Of a stretch of DNA of 64,000 nucleotides, positions 25,877 to 34,784 are shown in pieces. This stretch comes from Actinoallomurus sp963823735 (GTDB lineage Bacteria > Actinomycetota > Actinomycetes > Streptosporangiales > Streptosporangiaceae). Within the stretch, counting starts at the first letter, position 1; each line of letters starts with the position of its first letter. The DNA is taken from positions 3,038,001-3,102,000 of the forward strand of contig CAWGMO010000002.1 in assembly GCA_963823735.1 (NCBI GenBank), read 5' to 3'. The notes under the pieces were generated by a model. It did no database searches. It was not told where the DNA came from and saw nothing but the letters and a program-made list of their open reading frames with translations. The position numbers were made by a program, and so were the translations under genes.

Positions 25877-27268
25877 TCACTTGGCCGGGGTCGCCGCCTT
25901 CTGCACGGCCGCGGCGACGGCGTGCGCCACGTCGGAGTGGAAGACGCTCGGGACGATGTAGTTCGGGCCGAGCTCCTCGTCGGTGACGACCGCCGCCAGC
26001 GCGCGCGCCGCGGCGAGCAGCATGTCGAGGCTGACCGTACGGCTCTGCGCGTCCAGCAGCCCGCGGAAGACACCCGGGAACGCCAGCACGTTGTTGATCT
26101 GGTTGGGGTAGTCGCTCCGGCCGGTGGCGACCACCGCGGCGTGCTCGCGCGCCGCCGCCGGGTCGACCTCCGGGTCGGGGTTGGCCAGCGCGAACACCAC
26201 GGCACCGTCGTTCATCGTGGCGATGTCGTCGCCGTTGAGGATGCCGGGCGCCGAGACCCCGACGAAGACGTCCGCGCCGCTCACCGCGCCGCGGAGGTCG
26301 CCGGCGTAGCCGTCGTGGTTGGTGTTGTCGGCGATCCAGCGCAGCGACTCGTCGAGGTCGTCACGGCCGCCGTGGACCGCGCCGTGGAAGTCGCACACGA
26401 CGACGTGCTTGGCGCCGGCGTGCATGAGGAGCTTCAGCACGGCCGTACCCGCCGCGCCCGCGCCCGCCATCGTGATGCGGACGTCCGCGAGGTCCTTGCC
26501 GACGACGCGCAGGGCGTTCATCAGGGCCGACAGGACGACGATCGCCGTACCGTGCTGGTCGTCGTGGAAGACCGGGATGTCGAGAAGGTCGCGCAGCCGG
26601 CGCTCGACCTCGAAGCAGCGCGGCGCGGAGATGTCCTCCAGGTTGATGCCGCCGAACGCCGGGGCGATGATCTGCACCGTACGCACCAGCTCGTCGGTGT
26701 CCTGGGTGTCGAGGCAGATCGGCCACGCGTCGATGCCGGCGAACCGCTTGAACAGCGCCGCCTTGCCCTCCATGACCGGCAGCGCCGCCGCCGGGCCGAT
26801 GTTGCCCAGGCCGAGCACCGCGGAGCCGTCCGTGACCACGGCGACGCTGTTGCGCTTGACCGTCAGGCGGCGGACGTCCTCGGGGTTGCGGGCGATCGCG
26901 AGGGACACACGGGCGACACCCGGGGTGTACGCCATGGAAAGCTCGTCACGGTTGCGCAGCGGCACCTTCGACTGCATCTCGATCTTGCCGCCGAGGTGCA
27001 TCAGGAAGGTACGGTCACTGACCTTGCGGATCACGACGCCGTCGACCTTCTCCAGGGCGTCGACGATCTGCTGAGCGTGCTCGGTGTCGCGTGTGGCGCA
27101 CGTCACGTCGATACGGAGCCGGTCGTCGCCGGCCGGGGTGAGGTCGAGTGCGGTGACGATGCCACCCGCCTGCTCGACCTCTCCGGTGAGCTGGCTGACC
27201 GCCTTGCCACCCGCCGCGACCTCGAGGCGGACGGTGATCGAGTAGGACACGCTGGGCACCGAGGCCAC
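25877..27268 (-). CDS. NAD(P)-dependent malic enzyme with N-terminal ACT domain
   Basis: 463 residues. Residues 1-85 form an ACT-like regulatory domain (SITVRLEVAAGGKAVSQLTG). The catalytic part shows the substrate Tyr in LSMAYTPGVARVS, metal/acid residues in INLEDISAPRCFEVE and FHDDQHGTAIV, and the nucleotide-binding TMAGAGAAG. It oxidatively decarboxylates malate to pyruvate. The long upstream region contains a perfect spaced inverted repeat (27381-27439), suggesting regulation. Confidence 0.93.
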   Translation of the reverse strand: MASVPSVSYSITVRLEVAAGGKAVSQLTGEVEQAGGIVTALDLTPAGDDRLRIDVTCATRDTEHAQQIVDALEKVDGVVIRKVSDRTFLMHLGGKIEMQSKVPLRNRDELSMAYTPGVARVSLAIARNPEDVRRLTVKRNSVAVVTDGSAVLGLGNIGPAAALPVMEGKAALFKRFAGIDAWPICLDTQDTDELVRTVQIIAPAFGGINLEDISAPRCFEVERRLRDLLDIPVFHDDQHGTAIVVLSALMNALRVVGKDLADVRITMAGAGAAGTAVLKLLMHAGAKHVVVCDFHGAVHGGRDDLDESLRWIADNTNHDGYAGDLRGAVSGADVFVGVSAPGILNGDDIATMNDGAVVFALANPDPEVDPAAAREHAAVVATGRSDYPNQINNVLAFPGVFRGLLDAQSRTVSLDMLLAAARALAAVVTDEELGPNYIVPSVFHSDVAHAVAAAVQKAATPAK

Positions 27269-27592
27269 GTCAACTGCTCCTTCTTGAACTCAAGGCTCCG
27301 CCCGCTCGAGGGCGGCGTCAGGCCGCGAGGCCTAGGCGAGACGCCGGCGACCGCGATGACGTCGGCCGCATACTGGTGATGTCCAGATCATAGAGCTCCG
27401 AGTCGGTTGGATCCGCCGGTCTAATCGACTGATCTGGACGATACGGGCACGTGAACGGGCCGCCATGTCCGCCCGGAGCCGTACGCGCCGTCGCGCGATC
27501 ATCGCACCGTACGGCCGTCAGGGACCGTACGGCTCCTGGCGAAGAAGCCCTGCGGGCAGCGCGATGCTTCACGCGCCGTCAGACGGCCGTTG
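27269..27592. promoter_or_regulatory. Gene-free region upstream of malic enzyme
   Basis: About 324 bases without a supportable gene. It contains the 10-bp inverted repeat at 27381-27439 and, nearer the thioredoxin-TPR gene, several copies of CCGTACGG in varied context (about 27478, 27507, 27525). The malic enzyme promoter must lie here on the minus strand. No convincing -10/-35 pair was found. Confidence 0.4.
27381..27439. promoter_or_regulatory. Perfect 10-bp inverted repeat, candidate operator of malic enzyme
   Basis: GTCCAGATCA at 27381-27390 and its exact complement TGATCTGGAC at 27430-27439 are separated by 39 nt. A nested AGTCG/CGACT pair lies inside. The position, 113-171 nt upstream of the malic enzyme start, fits a looping operator or cruciform. 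The regulator is unknown. Confidence 0.5.
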
Positions 27593-27623
27593 AGCCGTAC
27601 GGCCCGCCGGGGGCCGTACGGCT
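27593..27623 (-). terminator. Hairpin after the thioredoxin-TPR gene
   Basis: AGCCGTACGGCCC-GCCGG-GGGCCGTACGGCT is a perfect 13-bp stem with a 5-nt loop, starting 12 nt after the minus-strand stop codon at 27636. It lacks a U-tract, as is common in actinomycete terminators. Confidence 0.7.
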
Positions 27624-27635
27624 TGCTCAGGCGGC

Positions 27636-28560
27636 TCAGAACAGGGCGGAGGCCAGCTTGCGGCGGGCCTTGCCGACGCGCGGGTCGTCCGGCGGCAGCA
27701 GGTCGAACAGGGAGACGAGGTGCTTGCGCGCCGTCTCGCGGTCGTCGCCCGACGTGCGGCGTACGGTGCCGATCAGGCGGTCGAACGCCTCGTCGGGACG
27801 GCCTTCGACGAGGTCCAGGTCCGCGACCTTCGTCTGCGCGACGGCGTCGCCGGGGTTGTCGGCGGCGTCGCGGCGGGCCTGCTCCGGGTCGTAGGACTGG
27901 ATGCGGCGCTGCAGGTCGACGAGGGCGAGGCCGCTCGTGGCGTACGGGTCGCCGGGCGTCTGCTGGAGGATGCGCTCGAAGGCCGCGGTGGCGGCGTCGA
28001 GGTCTCCGCGCTCCAGGGCGTCCTCGGCCTCGTCGCGTACGGGGTCGCCGGCCGGCTCCTGCTCAGCGCCCTCCGGCTCGGCGCCTTCGGGCATCAGGCC
28101 CTGCTCGCGGAGCGCGTCGAAGAGCTGGTCGAGCACCTGGCGTACCTGCGACTCGGGCGCGGCACCGTTGAGGACGGGCAGCATCTGACCCGCGACCACG
28201 GCGGCGACGAACGGGATGCCCTGCACGCCCATGCGGCTGAGCTGCTGCGCGAGGCCGGGGTTCGCGTCGATGTCGACCTTGGCGAGGAGCCAGCGGCCGT
28301 CCGCTTCGTTCGCCAGTTTTTCCAGGATGGGGCCGAGCTGCTTGCACGGCTGGCACCAGTCGGCCCAGAAGTCGACAAGGACCGGCACCGTACGGGAGCG
28401 GTCGATGACGTCGGCGTTGAACGTCGGCGTCGGTCACGTCGACGACGGAAGGGGAAGCGCCACCCGCGCCGGCAGCCGGACGCTCCTGCTGCCTCTTAGC
28501 CGCGGCCTGCCGGGCGCCGAGGTCGACGGCGCCGTGCAGTGAGAAGTCCGATGACGTCAT
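27636..28560 (-). CDS. Thioredoxin-like TPR protein (CnoX/YbbN type, one frameshift)
   Basis: About 307 residues after removing one base. N-terminus MTSSDFSLHGAVDLGARQAA; then a thioredoxin fold with VLVDFWADWCQPCKQLGPIL (CxxC as CQPC) and the cis-Pro in GVQGIPFVAA; the C-terminal half (about 170-307) has TPR-like helices such as EDALERGDLDAATAAFERIL. This architecture matches the chaperedoxin CnoX/YbbN. The frame breaks near 28423, where VTDADFNADVIDRS should read. M. tuberculosis has a comparable gene (Rv1324) near its thiolase and epimerase. Confidence 0.85.
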
Positions 28561-28701
28561 GGCTCCATCCTGCCGCATACACGTCCGGAACGTATCCACG
28601 GGGACCGCCCCGCCCCAGCCGAAACCACTCGGCCCAGATCAGCGTCGCCGCCTCGGTGGCCGTGAGGTCGCCTGCTCACCGGCGCCCCGGGCGAGCGCGC
28701 G

Positions 28702-30377
28702 TCAGAAGCGGGCCGGTTCGGGGTAGGAGCCCCATTCCTCGCGCAGGGCGCCGCAGATCTCGCCCGAGCGTCGCCTCGGCGCGGGCGGCGTCGAGCATCG
28801 GCGGGATCATGTTGCTCCTCGGTACGTGCGACCTCGACCATCCGGGCCAGGGCGGCGTCGACGGCGGCCTGGTCGCGTGCGGCTCGGCGGCTCGGCGAGG
28901 ACGCGGTTCTGCTCGCGCTCGACCTCGTGGCTGACCCGGAGGATCTCCAGCGGCTCGTCGATGCTGCCCGTGTGGCAGTTCACCCCGACGATCCGCTTCT
29001 CGCCCTTCTCCAGCTGCTGCTGGTAGGTGAAGGCGGCGTCGGCGATCTCGGCCATGAACCAGCCCTCCTCGATGCCGCGCAGGATGCCGCCGGTCATCGT
29101 GCCGTCCGGGCCCATGTCCTTGATCCGCGCGAAGATCGCCTCGGCCTCGGCCTCGATCCGGTCGGTGAGCGCCTCGACGTACCAGGAGCCGCCGAGCGGG
29201 TCGGCGACGTTGACGACCCCGGTCTCCTCCATGAGCACCTGCTGGGTGCGCAGCGCGATCTCGGCCGCCTTCTCGCTCGGCAGCGCCAGCACCTCGTCGA
29301 GCGCGTTGGTGTGCAGCGAGTTGGTGCCGCCGAGCACCGCCGCGAGCGCCTCGACCGCGGTGCGTACCACGTTGTTGTCCGGCTGCTGCGCGGTCAGCGA
29401 CACGCCGGCCGTCTGGGTGTGGAACCGCAGCCACTGCGCCTTGTCGGTCGGTCGCGCCGTACACGTCGCGCAGCCAGCGCGCCCAGATCCGCCGGGCGGC
29501 GCGGAACTTGGCGATCTCCTCGAAGAAGTCGATGTGGGCGTCGAAGAAGAAGGACAGGCCCGGGCGCGAACTTGTTGACGTCCAGGCCGCGCGACAGGCC
29601 CAGCTCGACGTAGCCGAAGCCGTCGGCGAGCGTGAAGGCGAGCTCCTGCGCGGCCGTGGAGCCGGCCTCGCGGATGTGGTAGCCGGAGACGCTGAGCGGC
29701 TTGTACGCGGGGATGTCGGCCGCGCAGTACTCCATCAGGTCGCCGATCAGCCGCAGGTGCGGCTCGGGCGCGAACAGCCACTCCTTCTGCGCGATGTACT
29801 CCTTGAAGATGTCGGTCTGCAGCGTGCCGTTGAGCTTCCCGATGGTCGGCGCCCTGCCGCTCGGCGGCGACGAGGTACATGCAGAAGATCGGTACGGCCG
29901 GGCCGTTGATCGTCATCGACGTCGTGATGTCGCCCAGCGGGATGCCGTCGAACAGCATGTCCATGTCGGCGGCGGAGTCGATCGCGACGCCGCAGTGGCC
30001 GACCTCGCCGAGCGACGCGCGGGTCGTCGGAGTCGCGGCCCATCAGCGTCGGCATGTCGAAGGCGACCGAGAGCCCGCCGCCGCCGGCGGCGAGGATCAT
30101 CTTGTAGCGCTCGTTGGTCTGCCGCGCGTTGCCGAACCCGGCGAACTGCCGGATGGTCCAGGTCCGCCCGCGGTAGCCGGTGGCGTAGAGGCCACGGGTG
30201 AAGGGGAACTCCCCCGGCCAGCCGATGCGCTCGAAGCGCGGGTCGGCGGCCGTCGGTCCGTAGACCGGCTCGACCTCGGTGCCCGGAGAGCGTCGTGAAG
30301 TCGGCGTCGCGCTTGCGTGACGCGTCGAACCGCTCCTGCCAGCGACGGCGACCCGCCTCGATGTCCTGGATGTCCAT
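28702..30377 (-). CDS. Acyl-CoA mutase large subunit (methylmalonyl/isobutyryl-CoA mutase family), eight apparent insertions
   Basis: B12-dependent mutase alpha chain, 555 residues when eight single-base insertions are removed (near 30285, 30018, 29858, 29566, 29452, 28891, 28814 and 28764). Visible pieces are MDIQDIEAGRRRWQERFDAS, GLSVAFDMPTLMGRDSDDP, ITTSMTINGPAVPIFCMYLV, PLSVSGYHIREAGSTAAQEL, VSLTAQQPDNNVVRTAVEAL and GVNCHTGSIDEPLEIL. There is no C-terminal B12-binding domain, so a separate small subunit is expected (IcmA/HcmA type). AFDMPTLMG differs from the AFDLATHRGYDSD of MutB, pointing away from the classic methylmalonyl-CoA enzyme. A MarR gene lies upstream with a palindrome between. 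Confidence 0.83.
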
Positions 30378-30411
30378 GAGCGCTCCTCGGGTCCGATCGT
30401 CCTCCCACAGA

Positions 30412-30429
30412 TACTAGGACGTCCTAGTA
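30412..30429 (-). promoter_or_regulatory. 18-bp perfect palindrome, probable MarR operator of the mutase
   Basis: TACTAGGACGTCCTAGTA is a perfect 18-bp palindrome 35 nt upstream of the mutase start and 37 nt downstream of the marR stop. An AT-containing symmetric site of this size suits a dimeric MarR repressor. CTAG occurs twice in it, although this tetranucleotide is otherwise scarce in GC-rich actinomycete DNA. Confidence 0.7.
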
Positions 30430-30466
30430 ATTCTGGCCAATCGTCCCCCCGGCCAGGAGAAACGGA

Positions 30467-30979
30467 TCAGTCCGCGAAGTCCCCGGCGCCCACCCGGAGA
30501 GGCCGCAGTACGTCGAAGATCTCGCCGAGCTCATCCTCGTCGTACATCCCGAGGCCGAACTCCGCCGCCATCAGGTCACGCGTCGCCAGCTCCACGGTCT
30601 CGCGCCCGCTGTCGGTGATCTCGGCGAGCACGCCGCGGCCGTCGCTCGGGTTGGGTCGCCGCCGGACGTAGCCCTGCCGCTCCAGCCGGTCGATCGTGTT
30701 GGTGACGCTCGTCGGGTGGACCATCAGGCGCTCGCCGATCTTCGACAGCGGCAGCGCGCCGCTGGAGCTGAACGTCAGCAGCACCAGCGCCTCATAGCGG
30801 GCGAAGGTCAGGTCGTACGGCTTGAGCAGGGAGTCCAGCTCGGCCAGGAGGATCGCCTGCGCCCGCATGATCGAGGTCACGGCGAGCATCGCGGGCGAGC
30901 GTCTCCAGCGACGCTCCCAGAGCTTTCCGGCACGGGCGATCGGATCGAAAGGGAGGTTGAGCGGCTTGGCCACCAGCAC
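30467..30979 (-). CDS. MarR-family transcriptional regulator
   Basis: 170 residues. The winged helix core reads LDSLLKPYDLTFARYEALVL, LPLSKIGERLMVHPTSVTNT and IDRLERQGYVRRRPNPSDGR, the last with the DGR wing motif. It lies directly upstream of the acyl-CoA mutase on the same strand, separated by 89 nt holding the palindrome at 30412-30429, so it probably controls that gene, perhaps sensing an acyl-CoA. It may start at 30979 or at a nearby GTG. Confidence 0.92.
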   Translation of the reverse strand: MLVAKPLNLPFDPIARAGKLWERRWRRSPAMLAVTSIMRAQAILLAELDSLLKPYDLTFARYEALVLLTFSSSGALPLSKIGERLMVHPTSVTNTIDRLERQGYVRRRPNPSDGRGVLAEITDSGRETVELATRDLMAAEFGLGMYDEDELGEIFDVLRPLRVGAGDFAD

Positions 30980-31089
30980 ACGTTAGCGTCTGGCGGCCGA
31001 TGAGCTGACATATAGGGACCAATATCAATAAGCGTTTTCCAATAAAATTGGCAAAACCAGTACCAATCTCGGCCACGGCCACAACACGC

Positions 31090-31119
31090 CTGACAGTCAT
31101 CACCAAGGCAAGTTATAGT
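31090..31119 (+). promoter_or_regulatory. Candidate sigma70-type promoter of the degenerate ABC operon
   Basis: CTGACA at 31090-31095 and TATAGT at 31114-31119 with an 18-nt spacer form the clearest housekeeping-type promoter in the window. Transcription would start about 31126 and leave a 100-nt leader before 31227. The surrounding 31010-31120 region is unusually AT-rich and also holds CCAAT-AAA-ATTGG (about 31039-31051). Confidence 0.55.
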
Positions 31120-31226
31120 TCCGTTGTCGGTGCGTGCGAGGACGGCAAAAGGGGGCGTCTCGCAGCCGTTCATCTGGTTGATCTTGCCTCGTCTTCGAGC
31201 ACGCATCGCGAATTCGGGGGGTAGTA

Positions 31227-31910
31227 ATGATCGCGGATTTCTCCACGATCGTGGCACGAGGCCTGGGAATCCGCCGCGGGGGGCGGTGGATCCTGCGTCC
31301 CACCACGTTCGGCATCACCTCGGGGGTGGTCGGCCTGGCCGGCCCGCCCGGTTCTGGCAGGTCAGCACTGCTTGAGACGCTTGCGACGCTGCGCAGGCCC
31401 GCCATCGGCGGGCTGGAGCTGATGGGGCACGACGTGACGGTGCCCGGCGGCCGGCGCGCGGTGCGCTCGCGCCTTGGTCTCCTGCCGGCGAGTTTCGGTT
31501 GGGCGGCAGGTCTGACGGCCGGTGAATTCGTCGCCTACGCCGCCTATTTCAAACGCACTCCAAAGGGAGCGGTCGATGCGATTTTAGAGCGATTCGATCT
31601 GACAGATGTGGCCGAATTGGAGATGGACATGCTCCCTGCCGACCTGCGCCTGCGGGTCGGTCTCGCGGCCACTTGTGTGCACCGGCCGCACCTGGTCTTC
31701 CTCGACGAGCCGCTGAACGGCGTCGCCGAGGCGGAGCGGCACGAGCTGATCGGGGTGGTGCGCGGCCTGGCGCCCGCCGTGGTCGTGACCGCGCCCGGCC
31801 CGGCCGAGCTGACGGGCTGGTGCGACCGTGTCTTCACCATGGCGCGCGCACGCCTCGTCGAGTCACTGGACGTATCGCGAACGTGGTCCCGGGTGCCCGC
31901 CGGTGTCTGA
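31227..31910 (+). CDS. Degenerate ABC-type ATPase domain protein
   Basis: 227 residues with the overall ABC ATPase plan but altered catalytic motifs. Walker A is GPPGSGRSAL, with Arg where the nucleotide-binding Lys should be. The LSGGQ signature is replaced by LPADLRLRVGLA. Walker B survives as LVFLDEPLNG. The switch His is absent (VVVTAPGPAEL). The protein probably binds a partner or nucleotide without normal hydrolysis. It overlaps the next gene by 8 nt, which encodes a polytopic membrane protein, as in an ABC ATPase-permease pair. Confidence 0.85.
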   Translation: MIADFSTIVARGLGIRRGGRWILRPTTFGITSGVVGLAGPPGSGRSALLETLATLRRPAIGGLELMGHDVTVPGGRRAVRSRLGLLPASFGWAAGLTAGEFVAYAAYFKRTPKGAVDAILERFDLTDVAELEMDMLPADLRLRVGLAATCVHRPHLVFLDEPLNGVAEAERHELIGVVRGLAPAVVVTAPGPAELTGWCDRVFTMARARLVESLDVSRTWSRVPAGV

Positions 31911-33150
31911 GCTGGGGCGGGTGCTGCGGATCGATGCCCGCCGCGCCGCGCCCCTGCTGGCCGTACCCGCCCTGGCCCTGCTCGGGGCCATCGCGGCCTG
32001 GCGGGCGCTGCTGCCCGGGGTCGCCTACTGGGACGACGCCGTCGCCGCGCTGTTCACCTCGGTGCGCTTCCTGGGCCCGGCGTCGGCCGCGCTGGCCGCC
32101 TGGGTGGCGCTGCGCGAGCACCGTCTCGACTACCTGCGCGGGCTGAGCCCACGGTCGCCCGCCGTCGGCCCGCTCGTCGACCTCATGCTGCTCGGCGTCA
32201 TCACGCTGAGCGCCTACTGCGTCGTGGCCGCGATCGTCGCGGTCAAGACCCTCATCAACGTCCAGGCGGGCCACCCGCAGTTCATGGGGCTCCTGGCCGG
32301 GGCGCTGACTCTTCTCGTCTACACGGTGATCGGCTATCTCGGCGGGCGGATCCTGCCACGCCTGGCGACGGTCGTCGCCGCCGCCGCGATCACCTATGTC
32401 TGGGGCGTCGCGCGGCCGGGCACGTGGACCTATCTCCTGCCGCCGCCCGGGGTCGAGCACATCCGGCCCTTCGCGGGGCTGCGCACCGAGCTGCTCACCG
32501 GCCAGGCGCTGTGGTCGGTCGGCCTGGGCGCGCTGCTGATCACGGGCTACCTGTGGGCGCTGACCCGCCAGGCAAGGTTCGCGGTGCCGGTCCTGGCCGC
32601 CACCGCCCTGGTCGCCGGCACCACGCTGTGGATCCACGCCCAGCAGCGCACGCCGCTCACGCCGCGCGCCTTCGAATACTCCTGCCGCCAGTTCCCGCTG
32701 ACGGTGTGCGTGCACCCGGCGCTGCGCGGCGCGCTGCCGTCGCTGGAGGACGCCCTGACCCCGCTCGCCACCCGCCTGAGCGGTACGCCGGGACGCTTCT
32801 CGCGGGTCGAGCACCGGCCCGAGACCGACTTTCCACGCCCGGCGCACGGCGTCGTCTACATCCACCTGCGCGATCTCTCCCCCGGCTACGAGCACCGCGC
32901 CGAACAGGAGGTCGAGATCAGCCTCCTCGACGCGCGTACCTGCGGCGACCCTCGCCATGCCCTCGGCGCGCGCTACAGCGCGCTGGTCTCGGCGTGGCTG
33001 CTCGACGAGGCCCCGCCGCGCCTGGTCGACCAGACCGCCGCGCGCGACTTCGGCCGCTGGAGCGAGGCGGAGCGCCGCCTCTGGCTGCGCCCGCACTACG
33101 CCAGGTACCACGCCTGCACGCTGCGCGGTAAGGACTTTCGTATCTGGTGA
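31903..33150 (+). CDS. Polytopic membrane protein, partner of the degenerate ABC protein
   Basis: 415 residues from GTG at 31903. Residues 1-250 hold about six hydrophobic segments (for instance APLLAVPALALLGAIAAW, SAYCVVAAIVAV, LLAGALTLLVYTVIGYL, ALWSVGLGALLITGYLWAL); residues 265-415 form a soluble domain with four Cys (SCRQFPLTVC, RTCGDP, HACTLRG). No known permease family is evident. The 8-nt overlap with the ABC-like gene argues for a complex. The soluble domain may lie outside and be disulfide-bonded. Confidence 0.75.
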   Translation: MSELGRVLRIDARRAAPLLAVPALALLGAIAAWRALLPGVAYWDDAVAALFTSVRFLGPASAALAAWVALREHRLDYLRGLSPRSPAVGPLVDLMLLGVITLSAYCVVAAIVAVKTLINVQAGHPQFMGLLAGALTLLVYTVIGYLGGRILPRLATVVAAAAITYVWGVARPGTWTYLLPPPGVEHIRPFAGLRTELLTGQALWSVGLGALLITGYLWALTRQARFAVPVLAATALVAGTTLWIHAQQRTPLTPRAFEYSCRQFPLTVCVHPALRGALPSLEDALTPLATRLSGTPGRFSRVEHRPETDFPRPAHGVVYIHLRDLSPGYEHRAEQEVEISLLDARTCGDPRHALGARYSALVSAWLLDEAPPRLVDQTAARDFGRWSEAERRLWLRPHYARYHACTLRGKDFRIW

Positions 33151-33199
33151 TGTCCAGGGATAGATGACGTTAGTCCCCGATATTCACTAGGGTCAGGCC

Positions 33200-33973
33200 G
33201 TGGACTGGAGCCTGATGACCTGCGCCCGCAAGGGCCACATCACCTACGAGCCCGACGAGGCCGCGCTGCGGGGCCGCCTGCACGTCGGCACGCCCGCCGG
33301 CGAGGCGTGGCGGTGCCTGCGCTGCGGCACCTACGTTCACGGCGAGCCGCACGGGAAGGGGCCGGCCGACCAGGCGCCTCTCGTACGCCGGGGGCGCGAG
33401 CTGCGTGACGCGCTGCTCATGAGGTTCTTCGCCCTCGAACGCGTCATCCGCGGCCTGGTGATCCTCGCCGGGGCGTACGGCGTCTGGCGCTTCTCGGCCC
33501 ACCGCGGCTCCATCCAGCGGGTCTTCGAGAAGGACATCCCGCTGCTCCAGCCGCTGGCCGACCAGTTCGGCTGGGATCTGGACCACTCCGGCATCGTGGA
33601 GAGCATCCGCCACGTCTTCACGGTGAAGAGCAGCACGCTCGTCTGGTTCGCGATCGGGCTGGCGGCGTACGCGCTCATCGAGCTGATCGAGGCGGTCGGC
33701 CTGTGGCTGCTCGCGCGCTGGGGCGAGTACTTCGCGGTCGTGGCCACCTCGTGCGGGCTGCCGATCGAGATCTACGAGCTGAGCGAGCGGATCACCGCCA
33801 CCCGCATCGGCGCGCTGGTCATCAACGTCGGCCTGGTCCTCTACCTCCTGATCTCCAAGCGGCTGTTCGGCATCCGCGGCGGCAAGGAGGCCTACGAGGC
33901 CATGCGACGCGGCGAGTCTCTGATCGAGGTGGAGCAGGCGGCCCTGACTCCTCATGTCGAGACGGCCGGGTGA
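33200..33973 (+). CDS. DUF2127 membrane protein
   Basis: 257 residues. The N-terminal 50 residues hold a Cys pair in WRCLRCGTYVHG and another Cys (MTCARKGH), a probable zinc ribbon. The rest is a DUF2127-type membrane region: LERVIRGLVILAGAYGVWRF, then VWFAIGLAAYALIELIEAVG, LWLLARWGEYFAVVATS and IEIYELSERITATRIGALVI. GTG start at 33200. Function unknown. Confidence 0.85.
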   Translation: MDWSLMTCARKGHITYEPDEAALRGRLHVGTPAGEAWRCLRCGTYVHGEPHGKGPADQAPLVRRGRELRDALLMRFFALERVIRGLVILAGAYGVWRFSAHRGSIQRVFEKDIPLLQPLADQFGWDLDHSGIVESIRHVFTVKSSTLVWFAIGLAAYALIELIEAVGLWLLARWGEYFAVVATSCGLPIEIYELSERITATRIGALVINVGLVLYLLISKRLFGIRGGKEAYEAMRRGESLIEVEQAALTPHVETAG

Positions 33974-34027
33974 TTTGTCGCATTCTGGGTAATGGCCGGT
34001 GTTGAGCAACTCCCAGAGGTGAGGCGA

Positions 34028-34722
34028 ATGTCGCGCTCGGAAACGTCCGAAAGAACTCGCGAAGTGAGAGTACGCCGCCGCCGTCGTCCCGGCTTCGGCT
34101 TCATCGCGCTGATCCTGGTGCTGCTGGCTCTCGCGTACGCGATCCTGCAGGCGGCGCACGCGCTGCCGCACTGGCTGAACCCCTTCGGCGAGACGACCAA
34201 GGACCGCAGCGCACCGGTGGTCCTGCAGTCGATCCAGAACCTGTCCCGCTACGAGTCCGCCAGCGGCAACTTCCAGGTCGTCGTCGACCTGGAGAAGGAC
34301 GCCAGGTTCCTGCCGGGCGCCCTGCGCGGCCAGCGCACGGTGTTCGTGGGCAGCGGCAGCGTCGACGCCGTACATCGGACTTCTCCCACATCGCCAACGG
34401 CGCCATCGTGGTCAGCAAGGACAAGACCACGGTCACCGTGAAGCTTCCGCACGCGAAGCTGGAGAAGACCAACCTCGACCCGAAGCACAGCTACGTGTTC
34501 GCCAAGCAGCGCGGGCTCTTCGACCGCTTCGGCGAATTCTTCAGCTCGAACCCCAACCAGCAACAACAGCTCTACGTCCTGGCCTCACAGAAGATCCAGG
34601 ACGCCGCGGCGTCGAGCGGTCTGGCCGCGCGTGCCGACAACAACACCAAGCAAATGCTGGTCAACCTGCTGACGGGGCTGGGTTTCAAACACGTTACGGT
34701 GAATTTCGCAACATCTCCGTAG
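34028..34722 (+). CDS. DUF4230 domain protein (two apparent insertions)
   Basis: 230 residues when two extra bases (about 34370 and 34377) are removed. A basic N-terminus is followed by one transmembrane helix (FGFIALILVLLALAYAILQA), then the extracytoplasmic DUF4230 domain: PVVLQSIQNLSRYESASGNF, VVVDLEKDARFLPGALRGQR, then TTVTVKLPHAKLEKTNLDP. Reading VDAYIDFSHIANGAIVV across the join requires both insertions. The ATG at 34028 has GAGG upstream. Function unknown. Confidence 0.8.
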
Positions 34723-34764
34723 TCTTTGGCAGTGCCCTGTTTGGGGAATAGCGATTACGAAGGT

Positions 34765-34783
34765 CCGGTTACGAATAAACCGG
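34765..34783 (+). other. Small hairpin at the ribosome-binding region of the next gene
   Basis: CCGGTT-ACGAATA-AACCGG forms a perfect 6-bp stem ending 1 nt before the GTG at 34785, so it could mask translation initiation of the lysyltransferase-like gene or simply mark a later true start (GTG at 34794). Confidence 0.35.
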
Positions 34784-34784
34784 G

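Noticed and set aside
28702..30377. Acyl-CoA mutase as a decayed pseudogene
   Set aside because: All eight breaks are explained by single inserted bases, with no internal stops in the restored frame and intact motifs; similar insertions occur in essential-type genes such as rph and cysM, so error is the simpler cause.
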